The position numbers and the translations under genes are program-made. The notes beneath the pieces were generated by a model, which saw nothing but the letters and a program-made list of their open reading frames with translations, ran no database searches and had not been told where the DNA came from. A DNA stretch of 64,000 bases from Poronia punctata. Its lineage: Eukaryota; Ascomycota; Sordariomycetes; Xylariales; Xylariaceae. The stretch lies in NCBI GenBank assembly GCA_022579005.1, contig MU401562.1, forward strand, positions 1 to 64,000, given 5' to 3'. Positions 22,897 through 33,935 of the stretch are shown one piece after another (positions within the stretch are counted from its first letter, which is position 1; each line of letters begins with the position of its first letter).

Positions 22897-25500
22897 TCAT
22901 GGCCATGATAGTGACTTGGAAGCCCTGGCCACTTCTTCTTCTACCCTGTGGGATAGAACAGCTCCGATACTGGACTCATAAACAGCCCTGGGATTCCGTA
23001 GAGGTGTCGTGCTCGCCTTTCCTCCGAGGTCCACTACGACCCTTTGAGGCTGAACTAATCCGCTCTCCTTCCACGGCCGTGGTTCCTCCGCATAGTTTCG
23101 GTCTTGCCTGCACCGATCCTGTATTCTTCTGAGCCTTCTTTCAATAACATCGGCGGATTTCCGTCGTGGGTCACCGTTTTGGGGTTCCACGATTAGCATC
23201 TCGAATTGTATGATGAACAGGAAGTCGTGCAGGGCATTTGTGCACCTGTGGTGGGCGTGTAATTTGTCGAAAAACTGCAGCGCGAAAATCAGCTCGCTCG
23301 AACTTCGGAACAGATACCAAGAGCGTATATGGATACGTGGCTCGGGCAGGCTATTACTACTACGTACCTTGGTCACACCTTCTTTCACCATGACCACAAG
23401 TTTACTGTCGCCTAGTCGTTCTACCTTGAAGAATATATCTTCCTGGACTAAGGCGGCGTTGTCCTCCCTGGCTCGCGCCTCGCTAAAAGCCTCTAGTAGT
23501 TCCCTGCCGCCCAGACCCCATGCGACGAACTGCATAAACACACAGGCTAATGACCAGATGTCGGCTGATCGTCCGATACGCGGGTAATGCAGATGACGTT
23601 CCGGAGAGCGATATGTAAAGGTATCTGGCGCCTGTCCAGCAGAATTCGACTTGCTAGCGTCCGACTTGAATTCGGATGCGCCAAAATCGGACAATTTCAG
23701 AGTCCCTTTGCCACCCTCGGGCCCGCTATACCACAGGATGTTTTCCGGTTTGATATCCTTGTGGCGGCCATACCGTAATACCGTGCCTCGACCATCATGG
23801 TCATTGTTGTCGCCCTTCTCCGCAGTCTCGTGTGTATGGAGCTTTGCGAGGCCGTCTGCAAGACCCTGACACTGTCTGATCATCCACAGGACATTGTCGT
23901 AATCCATAACCGGGAAAGGGTTCTCCGTTTCCCAATAGTTGAAGAGATTCCCATCGGCCCGGTAGAATACCAGGTGGAAGTTGTTCTGGTGCTTGTAAGT
24001 GGCCAAAAGTGTCACGATATGTGGATGCTCGCGTTTGCCTTTGAACTTTTTAAGGATAGCTACTTCCTTGTGGAAGTATTCTTGGCCGAAATTGTTGTCG
24101 CGCGACATAATCTTCTTGATTGCATAGTCCAGGCGAGAATAATAGCGGTGCTGGAAATCATGGTGATCTGGGTGGATGTGAGCTACAAATACCTCGGCAA
24201 AGCCACCAATAGCAATGACGGTCTTGTATTTCTCGTTGTCGAGGGCAACGAAGGGGAGAATCTGCTCATCATCCAAGTCATAGTGCGGCACATAGCTGTA
24301 CTTCCCCTTTTGGAGGTATGGTGATATGAACCTCCACTGAAGCCTGGAAAACTCGTCTTCCCCTTTTGACCCAAAGCCAGTGAGACAGGAGGGTATTTCT
24401 TTCAAAACCCCTCCGGGACGGTTGGGTTCTCGCCGTCGCAAGTGCTCGTCGTCGTCAAGGCAGAGAGGGAGGGTTTCGTCGCTTACCCCCTCTTTCACGA
24501 ACAAAGGAAAAGATTCGGTGCGCTCGATATAGGCCAGGAGAGCGAAGATTTTGATGTAGTGTCTTGTTTCTTGGCCAGTGGTATGGCCGTGGCATATGAG
24601 TTGCGCAAGTTTTCCTCGTTCTTTTAGCTCCCAGGCCGGGAAGCAGTCCTCCAACTCACCGAGTACTGCTTCCTCGGTAAGGATATCCTTGAGCTTGCCG
24701 ATAGGGAGAAATCTTCCTCTCCCGCTGCCACTCCCTAGTGTGCGCACGAAGGCCCTCCCTATTGCTTCCTGAAGGACTCTTCGGGGTCTCGGCTGCTGCC
24801 TGCCCTTGGGCTGCGTTTTGGATCCAAGCCGGACCCCGACCCCCACGTTGGCATCCAGATGTGGTGCTAAATAAGGTATCCCATTACCGCGATAGGCCGC
24901 TCGGTGGATTAGCTTCTCAGGGTCCCATGGCGTCTCATCATCCGGTCCTAGGCCCGACTACGAAATCGAGGTCACCATCACGTAGGGGACAATGCCATGA
25001 GGTTAGTGTTCTGGACTTACATCGTCGAGAGGAAGGAATTGTTGTGGGTGGTTCTCGCCAATCCCGTCGGCGAGACCAAGCAATTCCGTCGTCCGAGAAT
25101 TGTCGCCCGTCTCTTGTCGGGGACGAGGCGAAGAGGGAGAATCCGAGAGGAGAGCACTATCACCACGACCCCCGAATCGGCTTGTCGCAGGTGTGGTTGC
25201 GTCGCCATTATCGTTGTCAAAGCCGTCAGTTAGGCGTTCATCCGTACTCGTGTCACTGGCGGTCGAACCACGTGGCGGTTGCGGGACGGGAATGCTGGTG
25301 CCTCGCCTGCGGCTAGCCGAGACGCCGTCATCTGTCAAGCTATAGCTCGTATCTCGTCTCACCAATTTCGGAATGTTTAATGTCAGATGCGGACCCGGTT
25401 CGCCAGCAGGGCGGGAGCGGGGGCGGGAGCCGGCTTCCCTTGGTATTGGGCTCGGCGCGCCCGTCCGTGACTGTGTAGAAGTTGGATTGGGTCTTTGCAT
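22897..25500 (-). CDS. serine/threonine protein kinase, paralogous to the kinase-HET protein
   Basis: Exon 1 is 25500-25021 (160 residues, Pro/Ser/Arg-rich and probably disordered). A 63 bp intron (25020-24958, GTAAGT...TAG) leads to exon 2, 24957-22897. The total is 846 residues if a 93 bp in-frame segment at 23367-23275 (GTACGT...CTGCAG) is kept, or 815 if it is spliced out. An N-terminal module begins near residue 240 (RGRFLPIGKLKDILTEE, later QWRFISPYL and LPF), then the kinase: glycine loop GGFAEVF (about 411-417), AIKK with Lys441, HKDIKPENIL with Asp561, DFG at 584-586, SPERH and DIWSLAC. All catalytic residues are present, although HRD is HKD. The N-terminal module aligns by eye with that of the kinase-HET neighbour, so the two look like relatives. 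The substrate is unknown. There is no HET domain here. Confidence 0.82.
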
Positions 25501-26232
25501 TTTGTGCTACTAAAACTGTCTGGGAAACGTCCATTTCCGGCGGCCTTGCTCGTCAGGTGTCTTATAACAAAGTCATTGATTTACGGGCCGTGAGGCTATG
25601 AGGCCTCCACCCGAAATTGTACCGTTTGCGTGGTAAGGCATATTTATTGATTTGCTAACATTCCTTGATTATAGGACTCTGATGCTTCGCCCCCCCTGTT
25701 GGGGTCGCATTTGATTCGGTAACGGTTGCCTAGTGCGTGCGGTCTCTAGGGGGTGGACCCGGTGGGGCGCAGCAACAAGGCAACCGCAGGCTACAGCCAG
25801 CCAAGCATTCAGTCCAACCATATGATGCTGGCTCTACCAATCAAATCTGTGTTCCCGACAAACTACTTCACGTCGGAAGTTACTCTACCTATACATAATG
25901 TCATTGGATTGGATTTTCGTCGAGCCTGGCATGCTGGGTGGTGAGCGCCCCTTGGACAAATGTCACATTTGACTAACATGCCAGTCAGTGAGGCGCGAAC
26001 CAACCGATACTATTTTCGTAGCACAAAGCGGAATGATGACTAGTCATCAGCAGCAGTGGATAAAGGATGGAAAAATGATTTCAGGGGCCAGGGATATATA
26101 GACGGAGCCTCAAGCACTGGTCTCCCAAGCTCGACACACTCTTTACCATTTGCGCGTAAACCCACCAAAAGGTCGAAAATCCGAGATTGGCAGTCTGCTC
26201 TAGAGTTCATACAATCAGTCTTCGAACGAAAG
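25501..26232. other. intergenic, nothing recognised
   Basis: The promoter side of the kinase gene and upstream of a small spliced ORF. The frame of that ORF stays open back to about 26056 without an ATG. No repeat was noticed. Confidence 0.4.
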
Positions 26233-26581
26233 ATGTCGGGTTTTCCCTCGTCAGTACAGGAAAGCTTTCCAGGAAGCCCTTCCAATACTGCCAGAAACGG
26301 GGACAGCAAGGAAGAGGTGGCCGAGTTCAAGACGGAGATAGCTGCCCGTCTGATAAGCCCCAAGAAGCTCGTTGAATTCCTCAGAGACGAATTTCCGGGA
26401 TCATACGAATGCTTTGTAAGTTATATGGGGGTTTCCCTCCCCTATTTTTAAGCAAAAAATACGAGATATATATACCATGCTTACTTATGTACATATAAAC
26501 TGACCTCAACCGACGCAGATGATGCACAACACATATCGCATAAAAGCACCCAGGAAGTTGACTCTTGTATTTCACATCTAG
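26233..26581 (+). CDS. small hypothetical protein, two exons, 81 residues
   Basis: ATG 26233 opens a 61-codon exon ending at a GTAAGT donor (26416). A 103 bp intron ends in GACGCAG, with a CTGAC branch-like site about 20 bases before it. Exon 2 (26519-26581) adds 20 codons. The frame is preserved. The protein has a Ser-rich start, then a probably helical KEEVAEFKTEIAARLISPKK region, FLRDEFPGSYECF, and a short tail MMHNTYRIKAPRK. I do not recognise a family. There is no signal peptide or membrane segment. The open frame upstream of the ATG may mean a longer N-terminus with an unseen exon. It lies between the kinase pair and the terpenoid locus and could belong to either or neither. Confidence 0.45.
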
Positions 26582-27321
26582 TCCCCTTTTTTCTACTTTT
26601 TTCAACCAACTCTACGGAACAGGAATTCCCGTGATATATTTGCAACACTCGGCATTCGCTGACATCTCTTTTTCATTAGGCAGAGGTTCAGCGTCATCAT
26701 AATGCACAACCAGCTTGGAGATCATACATGACCCACGGACAGCCCTACAAGAATTCAAGATATTAGCTACTTAGTGTACTGGGCTTGCGTGGTGGACGGG
26801 AGTTGCATGCATCGAGCCGGAATCTGGTCCCACAGTTCCGGCCCCCCACACTTTGCCGCGGACCGGCATGGCAGAATCTTGAGTAGACAAGTATTGTTTT
26901 TCCGCATGATTTTAAATCGGACCACTCTCGTTTCCTTTTTTTTTTCACTTGGATTTCTTGGTGGTTCACAAGAGATGATTAATGATATCTTTCCTAAAAT
27001 ATATCGGTTTTGTTTTTCTACGGGCTGTTGAATCCGAGTGGTGACCTGCGAAGGAATTAGGTACACCCGTTCGCGTGTGTGAGATTTGATTTGGTGTCTT
27101 TTTTATTGATAGGAGGTGTCTACTATTGATATGAATTGGAACGCACGGAGTATGTATGAAGATATACAATGTTAGCGTATATAGCATAGCCTGTCTATAA
27201 GATCTACCTTTTCGTCTACTAAGTGCAAGTAGGGTAGGGTGCTCTAGTAGCAATTCTTAAAAACAATAGTCAAGTTTATCCCCGTCCGACTCCCACCCAC
27301 ATACATACCAAGTCACGCCTT
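26582..27321. other. intergenic with fragment of a dispersed repeat
   Basis: No supported gene. A roughly 65 bp segment at 27193-27257 recurs at 56823-56886 with mainly transition differences (see that entry). The region is the 3' side of P450-1. Confidence 0.45.
27193..27257 (+). repeat. dispersed repeat fragment, copy A
   Basis: Matches 56823-56886 in the same orientation over about 65 bp, sharing TCTACC, TACTA, AAGT and TAGTAGCAAT words. Differences are mostly G/A and C/T, as expected for RIP-decayed copies of one family. Element boundaries are not visible. Confidence 0.5.
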
Positions 27322-29539
27322 TCACCATACTACTACTTTTCTCTGCTTTAATTCCAAAGGAAAGCCAGAAAGCGGAGTCAAGGAAACAATCTTCCCAGCA
27401 CTCTTATTATCCAAATCCGACTTTAATTTCGCCACGTCGGCCCCAGGCGCGAACCCGACTTCGAATCGTCGCAGAAGCGTGGCGAAGAAGGCCATGTACT
27501 CTGCCTGGGCAAACTTTCTCCCTAGACAGGCGCGTGCGCCATCGGAGAACGTGAGCAGGGTACCGCGCATTTGTCTAGTCTTGTCGGCCGCGACGACCGG
27601 TCCGGAGAAGGGGAATTTGTCGGTGAGCCAACGTTCGGGTCTCAGCTCCGAGGGATCCTCCCAGTAACGCGGGTTGTAATGCGTCCCTGGTGAGGAGAGG
27701 TAGACTCGACATCCGGCGGGGAGGATGAAGGATTGGGGCATGTTGTCATTGTCCGTCTGCATTTTCTGTGCGTCGGTACACATCTTGGTTATGACGACTA
27801 CGCCGGGATATAGTCGGAAGGTCTCGTACTGTACAGTAGGTTAGATGGGTTTTTTGGTTAGCACTCTTATTCTAACCTAAGCCCGGTTTTCCTTCCTCGG
27901 CTTTTCGCCGAGTGCGGGGACCGCGGGTGGGAATTGGGATATCTCGTACCATGTAACCAAACGTATACTCGAGCTTAGCAAAGTCTTCGTTATAGGTGAG
28001 CGCATGTCGACCTTCAAGTGCGGCTTCGTCATAGACCCGATCAATCTCTGCTGTGACTTTGGATTGGATATCGGGGTTGGCGGCTAAGACTAATAGTCCG
28101 TATTGGATACTGTTTGCTGTAGTCTCGTAGCCTTTATTGGAGGGTTAGCGTTAGTGTTTTCTCCTTTTTTTCTTTTTCTCCAGAATTGACGAGTTTTCAA
28201 GAAAAATGGGGGAGGGTGTAGGAAAAGAAAAACCAACCTGCAAGCATATATATGAAAAGATTTCCCATGACTTCATCCTCGGTGAATCCGTGCTTTTTCT
28301 CCTTTCTCCTTCCATTACCCTTTCCGCCACCGTTCTTGTTGGTCTGTTGTAAATGCTCCCTACCCTCTTCGCCCTCGACTGCATGAACAACGGCATGTAA
28401 CAAGTTAGCGCGGGATACAAGATCGAGATCGGTCCTATTATTATTATTATTATCTTGCTCTTCTCCTCCTCCTTTCGCCCTCTCTTTCTGAATCAATGTA
28501 CGGAGATATTTATCAAGCTGTCCCTTGGCAAGACTCGCCTCACTATACCAAGGCATGAAATCCAGCAACCACATTGGGAAAAGCAGGATGGGCAAGATGA
28601 AGCGAGTGGTGTTCCGCAGCGCGGTCAAGAAGCTGACGCGGTATCCGGGCGGGATATCCTGTTCCTGTTCCTCGACCGATTCCAGACGTTTGCCGAAGCC
28701 GGCGAGCGAGATGATGGCCAGCGTGAGGGCGTTGATGTCGGTGTCTAGGTTCTTGGGAGTCTTCTTGGTCCATCTGTCGAGGAGGAGCTCGGTCTGTCGC
28801 GACGTCTCTTGCCAGACCAATTCGTTGACTCCGGTGTTGTCGCCGAACGAGGGGGCTACCATGCGTACGTGGAAGCTGTATGTGCTGCCTTCGGCTGTGA
28901 ATACGTTGGGGCCGTAGGGTTCTAACATTTCTTTTATTTTCAAACACGCATACGCGGTTTTTTTTTTCTTTTCGTCAGCCATTTATTCTCTCTCGGACTG
29001 TCCATCCATCTCATCATAAATCATAAGACAACAGACCCAGCGCGAGATGTAAGAATAGGTAAATAATGAGATACCAGAGAAGAAAAGGGGGGGGGGGAAG
29101 GAAAAAAAGAAAAAAAAAAAAAAAAAAAAAAAAACTGACGATATTTATCCCTCGGCTTGGTGAAATCATACCGCCTATTCATGACATCAAACGCCATGGC
29201 AGCATCCGCGCAATAACAGATGATCCCTTGCGGGGACACGACGAGAAAGACGTCTCCGTACTCGTCATACGCCCGCCTTTTATCTTCCCACGACCAATCC
29301 CTGATCATGAAACGACACCATCTGGGCCAACCCTCGCCCTTGTCGAGATGGGTGAAATACAGGTTTCGAAGAAAGGGCGTGAGTAGTTGCGATATGATCT
29401 CCGTCTCTAGAAACGGCACGACCACATACGGTAGACCGGTCGCCTTGGCGGACTTTATGAATTGGAAAAGTCGGCCGACGGTATATATGATGAAACCGAG
29501 CGCTAGATAGACTGCTGCTGGAGCTAGGTGGATAGCCAT
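27322..29539 (-). CDS. cytochrome P450 monooxygenase (P450-1)
   Basis: Four exons on the minus strand: 29539-29140, 28930-28238, 28131-27950 and 27828-27322, giving 593 residues. The N-terminus is a membrane anchor (AVYLALGFIIYTVGRL). Residues 427-430 are the K-helix ETFR, and FSDGARACLGRKFA carries the heme-ligand Cys526. The oxygen-binding helix reads AGYETTANS. An asparagine-rich and lysine-rich loop lies between the F/G region and the I-helix. Intron 1 is unusually long (209 bp) because it contains a long homopolymer near 29103-29134. Its acceptor at 28931 was chosen because it gives the usual Y-x-M-L-x-x-Y-G-P-N context. It belongs to the microsomal class II type, which needs a P450 reductase. 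The exact CYP family is not assignable. It forms the left flank of the terpenoid locus and is inferred to hydroxylate the terpene skeleton. No frame defect is seen. Confidence 0.88.
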
Positions 29540-30113
29540 GATATAAAATGGATGGGGAAAGAAAGAAAAGGAAAAAACTCTGTGAAACGAGAGTTGCTAT
29601 CTTCTCTAAACCTATGAACGGGGAAAGAAATTGAGAAGATTTTTGGCTTTCAAAATGAACGACGAAAACAAGCCCGAACTCAATATATGGTCATCAACGT
29701 TTTTAATGGAGAGAGGTCTTTGATCTGCCAATAAGCGGGAGTCCGGAGCTAGTAGTATAAGTGAGAAAGCTCCGGGGGCTCGGAGGTTTTCTCGTCCCCC
29801 CCCGCCACTTTTTCGGTTATTACCCAAATCTATCCCCCTTCCGAACTCATATCAGGATGGATTCTTAATATGCCAAGAAAAGATAGAAAAGTTACCAAAG
29901 TACATAAAGAGGCATCTACTTTTTCTTTGCATGTTACCACAGACATCACCACGCTTTAATCAGATTTTCAGGTCAAAGTTCTCTTAATATTTGTTTGATG
30001 CTCATGTAATTATCTGTAAATAGGTTATTCCCATCTATGTGTGTAGATTTGTTCCGGGCAAGCAAGGTATATACCACTGATTTCCAGTGTATAAAGATTT
30101 CAACCATCCATGT
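29540..30113. other. P450-1 upstream region
   Basis: No gene recognised. It contains the probable promoter of P450-1 on the minus strand and ends at the target duplication of a solo LTR at 30114. Confidence 0.45.
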
Positions 30114-30495
30114 TGTCACTGTTCCGGTCTCGGTGCCTTGGGTACGTATACAGATCAAGTCAAGTCTACACCGATACGCCTATATAACTAGATACAGGAG
30201 ACCTCTTCTTCCTGGAGAAACCTTCTCTCCCTGTGCAATAACAATAAGTCATTACGGACCAACCATCCGTTGCAAAGATATCCCGCGTGTGCGGAACGTG
30301 TATACAGACTGGCGGCACGTCCGAATCCGTTATTGGGCACGTCCCTTTCATGGCCTTCCCAAAAACGCGGTCTAGTGACCAGTCGTCCCCTTCGGCAAAA
30401 TCCGTGGGGTAGCACGTATCTTCAGAATGATATGGTTTAGAAGTATTGCACTTTAGATCGTGTCCCGGTGATCCCCGGCAGTGTAGACTGCAACA
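30114..30495 (+). repeat. solo LTR, long variant (382 bp), target duplication CATGT
   Basis: Starts TGTCACTGTTCCGGTCTCGG and ends GCAACA, the TG...CA ends of an LTR. It is flanked on both sides by CATGT (30109-30113 and 30496-30500). It shares the first about 145 bp and the last about 23 bp with the 160 bp LTRs of the Gypsy element at 33776-41276. It carries about 212 bp extra in between (30261-30472). Little RIP decay is visible in this copy. Confidence 0.8.
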
Positions 30496-30630
30496 CATGT
30501 AAATCTAACTGTGACTGTGTCTCAGATGTATAGTATGAGTGGGTAGTGAGACTGAGGATATCCAAGGTAGATACAGCATAATTCTACAATCCCCCTTTTC
30601 CTTATCAATCAATCAATAAACCCCTCTAAT

Positions 30631-32872
30631 CTAACCTGTCTTGGTCAATCCATTAGTCGCGTGGACATGAATAGGTGCCTTCCACCACATGACATAATGT
30701 TTCGACTGAGCCTCCCACTCCAGGTCCTTATCCACGAGCTCGAAATCATATGTGTAAATCATCTTGGAGAGAACAAGTGACATTTGGAGATATGCGAAAC
30801 TTTTCAAAATCAATCAATCAATCTCATTAGCATGCCTGCCGCCCGCCACCTCACAGACAGATGTAGGTTAGATCTTACCTCCGTCCGATACATGCCCGAT
30901 AGCCGAGTGAAAAGGGCTGACTAGCTTCCTTGATATCTTTATTATCAGCCTCTGTCCATCTCTCGGGAACAAACGTGTCCGGATCGGCAAAGTATTCGGC
31001 ACTGTGAGAGACGCTCCACGTGCTGGTGTACAACTCGGTCTGTATAGGTAAAGTAATTAGCAAAGGTAGGTAGGTAGGTAACCTAGGTGAAAATATACAT
31101 TGTTTTTTTTTAATGAGAATGGGGAAAGATATATCGATGAAATAAATTCTTTCACTTACCCCTTTAGGCACCCAATAGCCATCGACTCGAGTTCCGAGGG
31201 AGATTCGCGGAAATCCGTGGGCGCCAGAAGGATGGATTCTCAGCCCCTCGTTAATGACGGCCTGTAAATACGGCAACTGCAAAGCCGACGTCGAATCGAT
31301 CTCGTCGTACGTCTTGTATCGTCGCCGGATCTCCCCCGAAAGCTTCTCCATCACCCTGGGAGATTTGAGTAGGTAGTACATGACTGCCGATAGCGTCGTT
31401 GCTGTTGTCTCGCCTCCGGCAATACTATATTTTTTGTAACCAACATTAGTGAGTAAAAAAAACATAAATACATCTGATAATCTAGATTCGCATTCCGGTT
31501 TTTTCTTTTCTCTTCTTTTTTATTAATAACTTACATCAAAGTCGAAGAATGTGCAGCAATTTCCTCGAGTGGTACTTCCCCGGATTTGACCTCTTCGACA
31601 ATATTGGTGAGAAAGTCTTGTCGGGACGATGTACTCTCGAGACGTCTAGGTTAGGTTAGGTAGCTGATATCAGTCTTTTTCTTTCACATTTTTTGCTAGA
31701 AATCCATCCGAAGACACAGTCATAGGTTACTTTTTCATTCACTGGGGTATTTACATACCTTTGTACTTTGGCTCGAGTGTATTGGGTATGTTTGCTACGA
31801 ACGGACATGATGAGAGACGGCAAGACCCATCTTGAAAGGCCGGAGAAGAGGGTGAAACGACGGAGGTTATCCATCAGGCTGATTTCGCGCACATGTTGGA
31901 GAACGAGATCAATCCAGAAATGATGTTTCCCTAGGCCCAAAAAAACAAAGTTAGCCCAACCGTTATCATTACAGCTGTTGGGAAAGCCCGATAGTTAGGA
32001 GGAAAAGGAAGAAAGGAAGGGAAAAAAAAAAGGAAAAAAAAAAACCCAGACCGGATTCGATACAACCAAAACTCTCGCCAAAAGCCATTTCTCCAAGAAG
32101 ATCAAAAGAGCTCATCTCGAACCATTCCACAAGATTGATACCCCTTTTTTTCGAATCAGCATCGACCCGACCAATCTTGGAGACGAAGCCGTCGATGCAG
32201 CGATGAATCGTATCCTCCTGGGCAGCAAGCGCCTTGGCCGAGAATGCCGCCAGGAGATTCTTCTTCTTCTTGGCGTGGATTTTGGGATTCCGCTCGGATC
32301 CGATGCAGCCCGTGCCGAAACCATTGCCGAAGATGTCGTAGAAATCACTCTTGATGCACTGCACCGACCCGGGAGACGGGAATCCGTAAATGTCCTTGTA
32401 GGATTGTAGAGATGCGAAGCTCAACTCGCCGGGCGATACTCGGAAGACGGGTCCTAAAGTTTTCCGTGGTATTTCATGTAAACTACCTACTGATGAACAC
32501 AGTCTCGGGGAAACAAGAAAACATACCGTATCTTGCATGTTGCTTATGAAAAGTCTCGTGATGACGACCGTTCATCGTGTACCAGAGACGCCATAGCTGG
32601 AAACAAACCGGAAGTTGGCATTTTTTTTTCTCCCTAGCTTACATCTGCCGAGAGTCCTGCCGAGTCTTTTTACTCACCAATGTACTACGGGCAAGCCATG
32701 GGCCCGGGTATTTAGCAAGCGGATGAAAATAGAGGTTATAGATGACACTGCCTATTTCGTAGACGAAAAGCTGTGCTTCGATGTAAGCCTGACTGGTCAA
32801 GGTTCCCAAAACGTTACTTATAAAGTAAGTAGTAGGTAGTTTCTCACCGAAGTAATTAGGATGGAAATCCAT
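30631..32872 (-). CDS. cytochrome P450 monooxygenase (P450-2), isotrichodermin-hydroxylase/benzoate-hydroxylase-like
   Basis: Eight exons on the minus strand: 32872-32678, 32596-32527, 32453-32052, 31930-31759, 31645-31535, 31424-31160, 31039-30879 and 30799-30631, giving 514 residues. All eight join in frame. Motifs in order: a short N-terminal hydrophobic segment with YNLYFHPLAKYPGP, I-helix IIAGGETTATT, K-helix EGLR, a PERW block, and heme loop FSLGYRACIGR with Cys455. The early FHPLAKYPGP and GPVFRVSPGELSF blocks are typical of the large fungal P450 group that includes isotrichodermin C-15 hydroxylase and benzoate 4-monooxygenase; that placement is by recognition only. The exon 3 donor (GTCTGG) is weak. 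The N-terminal anchor is shorter than usual, so an upstream exon is possible. It lies between P450-1 and the retroelement, with the same strand as P450-1. Confidence 0.85.
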
Positions 32873-33770
32873 TGAGCCTTGAGCGGCTCGATCGAGGTCA
32901 TGTCCATCGTATGGGACCGGTTGAGGAGATTCTATAATAGGTACCTAATAAGACTTTATGGGGGAACAAAAAAAAAAAAAGGAAACAGTCTATCACTCAT
33001 GAACCGCGAGCTCTGTCTGTGAAGAAATTGTGGAATAATGTCGTTTGCTATTTTACCGACATATCAACAGGTTACAGTACGTTATTACATGTAAAAATAT
33101 TAATTTAATGTCCATCCCTAAATCGAAATGCTTGAGCAGCAGCATATTCGTTCTACGACGTGCTCACTGCTCGGTTGGTGGCGAAATGGATACAGAAGAT
33201 TGCAGCAGTATACCGGTACCTTGCCGCATATTTTGAATCTGGCCCGGCCCGGCCCTTTCTATTTCTAAAACCGAGCTTGGTATTTTTCAAGTTTGCTACA
33301 TTGGGGTAACGACCGGCTTTCCCATTCATCAATCTCGCCATAGGTATGCAAGGAAACAGATATTATCATCGGAATCTCGACCAAAGGATCAGAAAGGTGG
33401 TGTAAATAATCCAGGTGGCAATATTTTGTGCCACAAGTACGCGGTATCTATGCGGCATACCAGAAAACCGACCCGTCCCCTCGTCGGAAAATCGACAGGA
33501 ATTTAAAATTCCCGAAAAGAAATGCGTCATCGGGAATTCCTCCAATTAGGGAATCACCACCAACAAAATCATTCTCACCACGCTCGGTTGTAACCATGCA
33601 TGCATGCATGCATCCATGTCAGCAACAATTAGGTATCCTTATCAGTACTTTTAGAGAACCCCTACAATCTTACAAGATTGTCCGTCTTAGAGACGACCCC
33701 CTGGGCCCTAGCTACCCCTCGATTCGAAATGCTCTTTACAAGCAGAAATAGGGGTTACTGCATTAAGGGA
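32873..33770. other. P450-2 upstream region to retroelement
   Basis: Probably the P450-2 promoter. A GCAT/TGCA alternating run lies at about 33596-33613. No gene is supported. The frame at 33428-33751 has no ATG at its start and no motif. Confidence 0.4.
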
Positions 33771-33775
33771 ATAAG

Positions 33776-33935
33776 TATTACGGTTCCGGTCTCGGTGCCT
33801 ACGTGTACAGGCCAAGTTTACACTAAAACGCCTATATAAGTAGATATAGGAGACCTTTGCTTTTTAAAGAAACCTTCCCTTTTTATGCAATAATAATAAG
33901 TTATTATAGACCCTTTAGTAGTATAAACTATAATA
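33776..33935 (+). repeat. 5' LTR of the Gypsy element
   Basis: 160 bp, starting TATTACGGTTCCGG and ending ATAATA. Compared with the solo LTRs, the original ends were probably TG and CA, each changed to TA by RIP. Differences from the 3' LTR that I compared are transitions. Confidence 0.88.

Noticed and set aside
29101..29140. Long A run suspected as an assembly gap or poly-A insertion
   Set aside because: It lies inside intron 1 of P450-1 and does not disturb the coding joins; a natural homopolymer is sufficient.
33428..33751. 107-codon frame left of the retroelement
   Set aside because: No ATG start, no motif, and it lies in the promoter side of P450-2.
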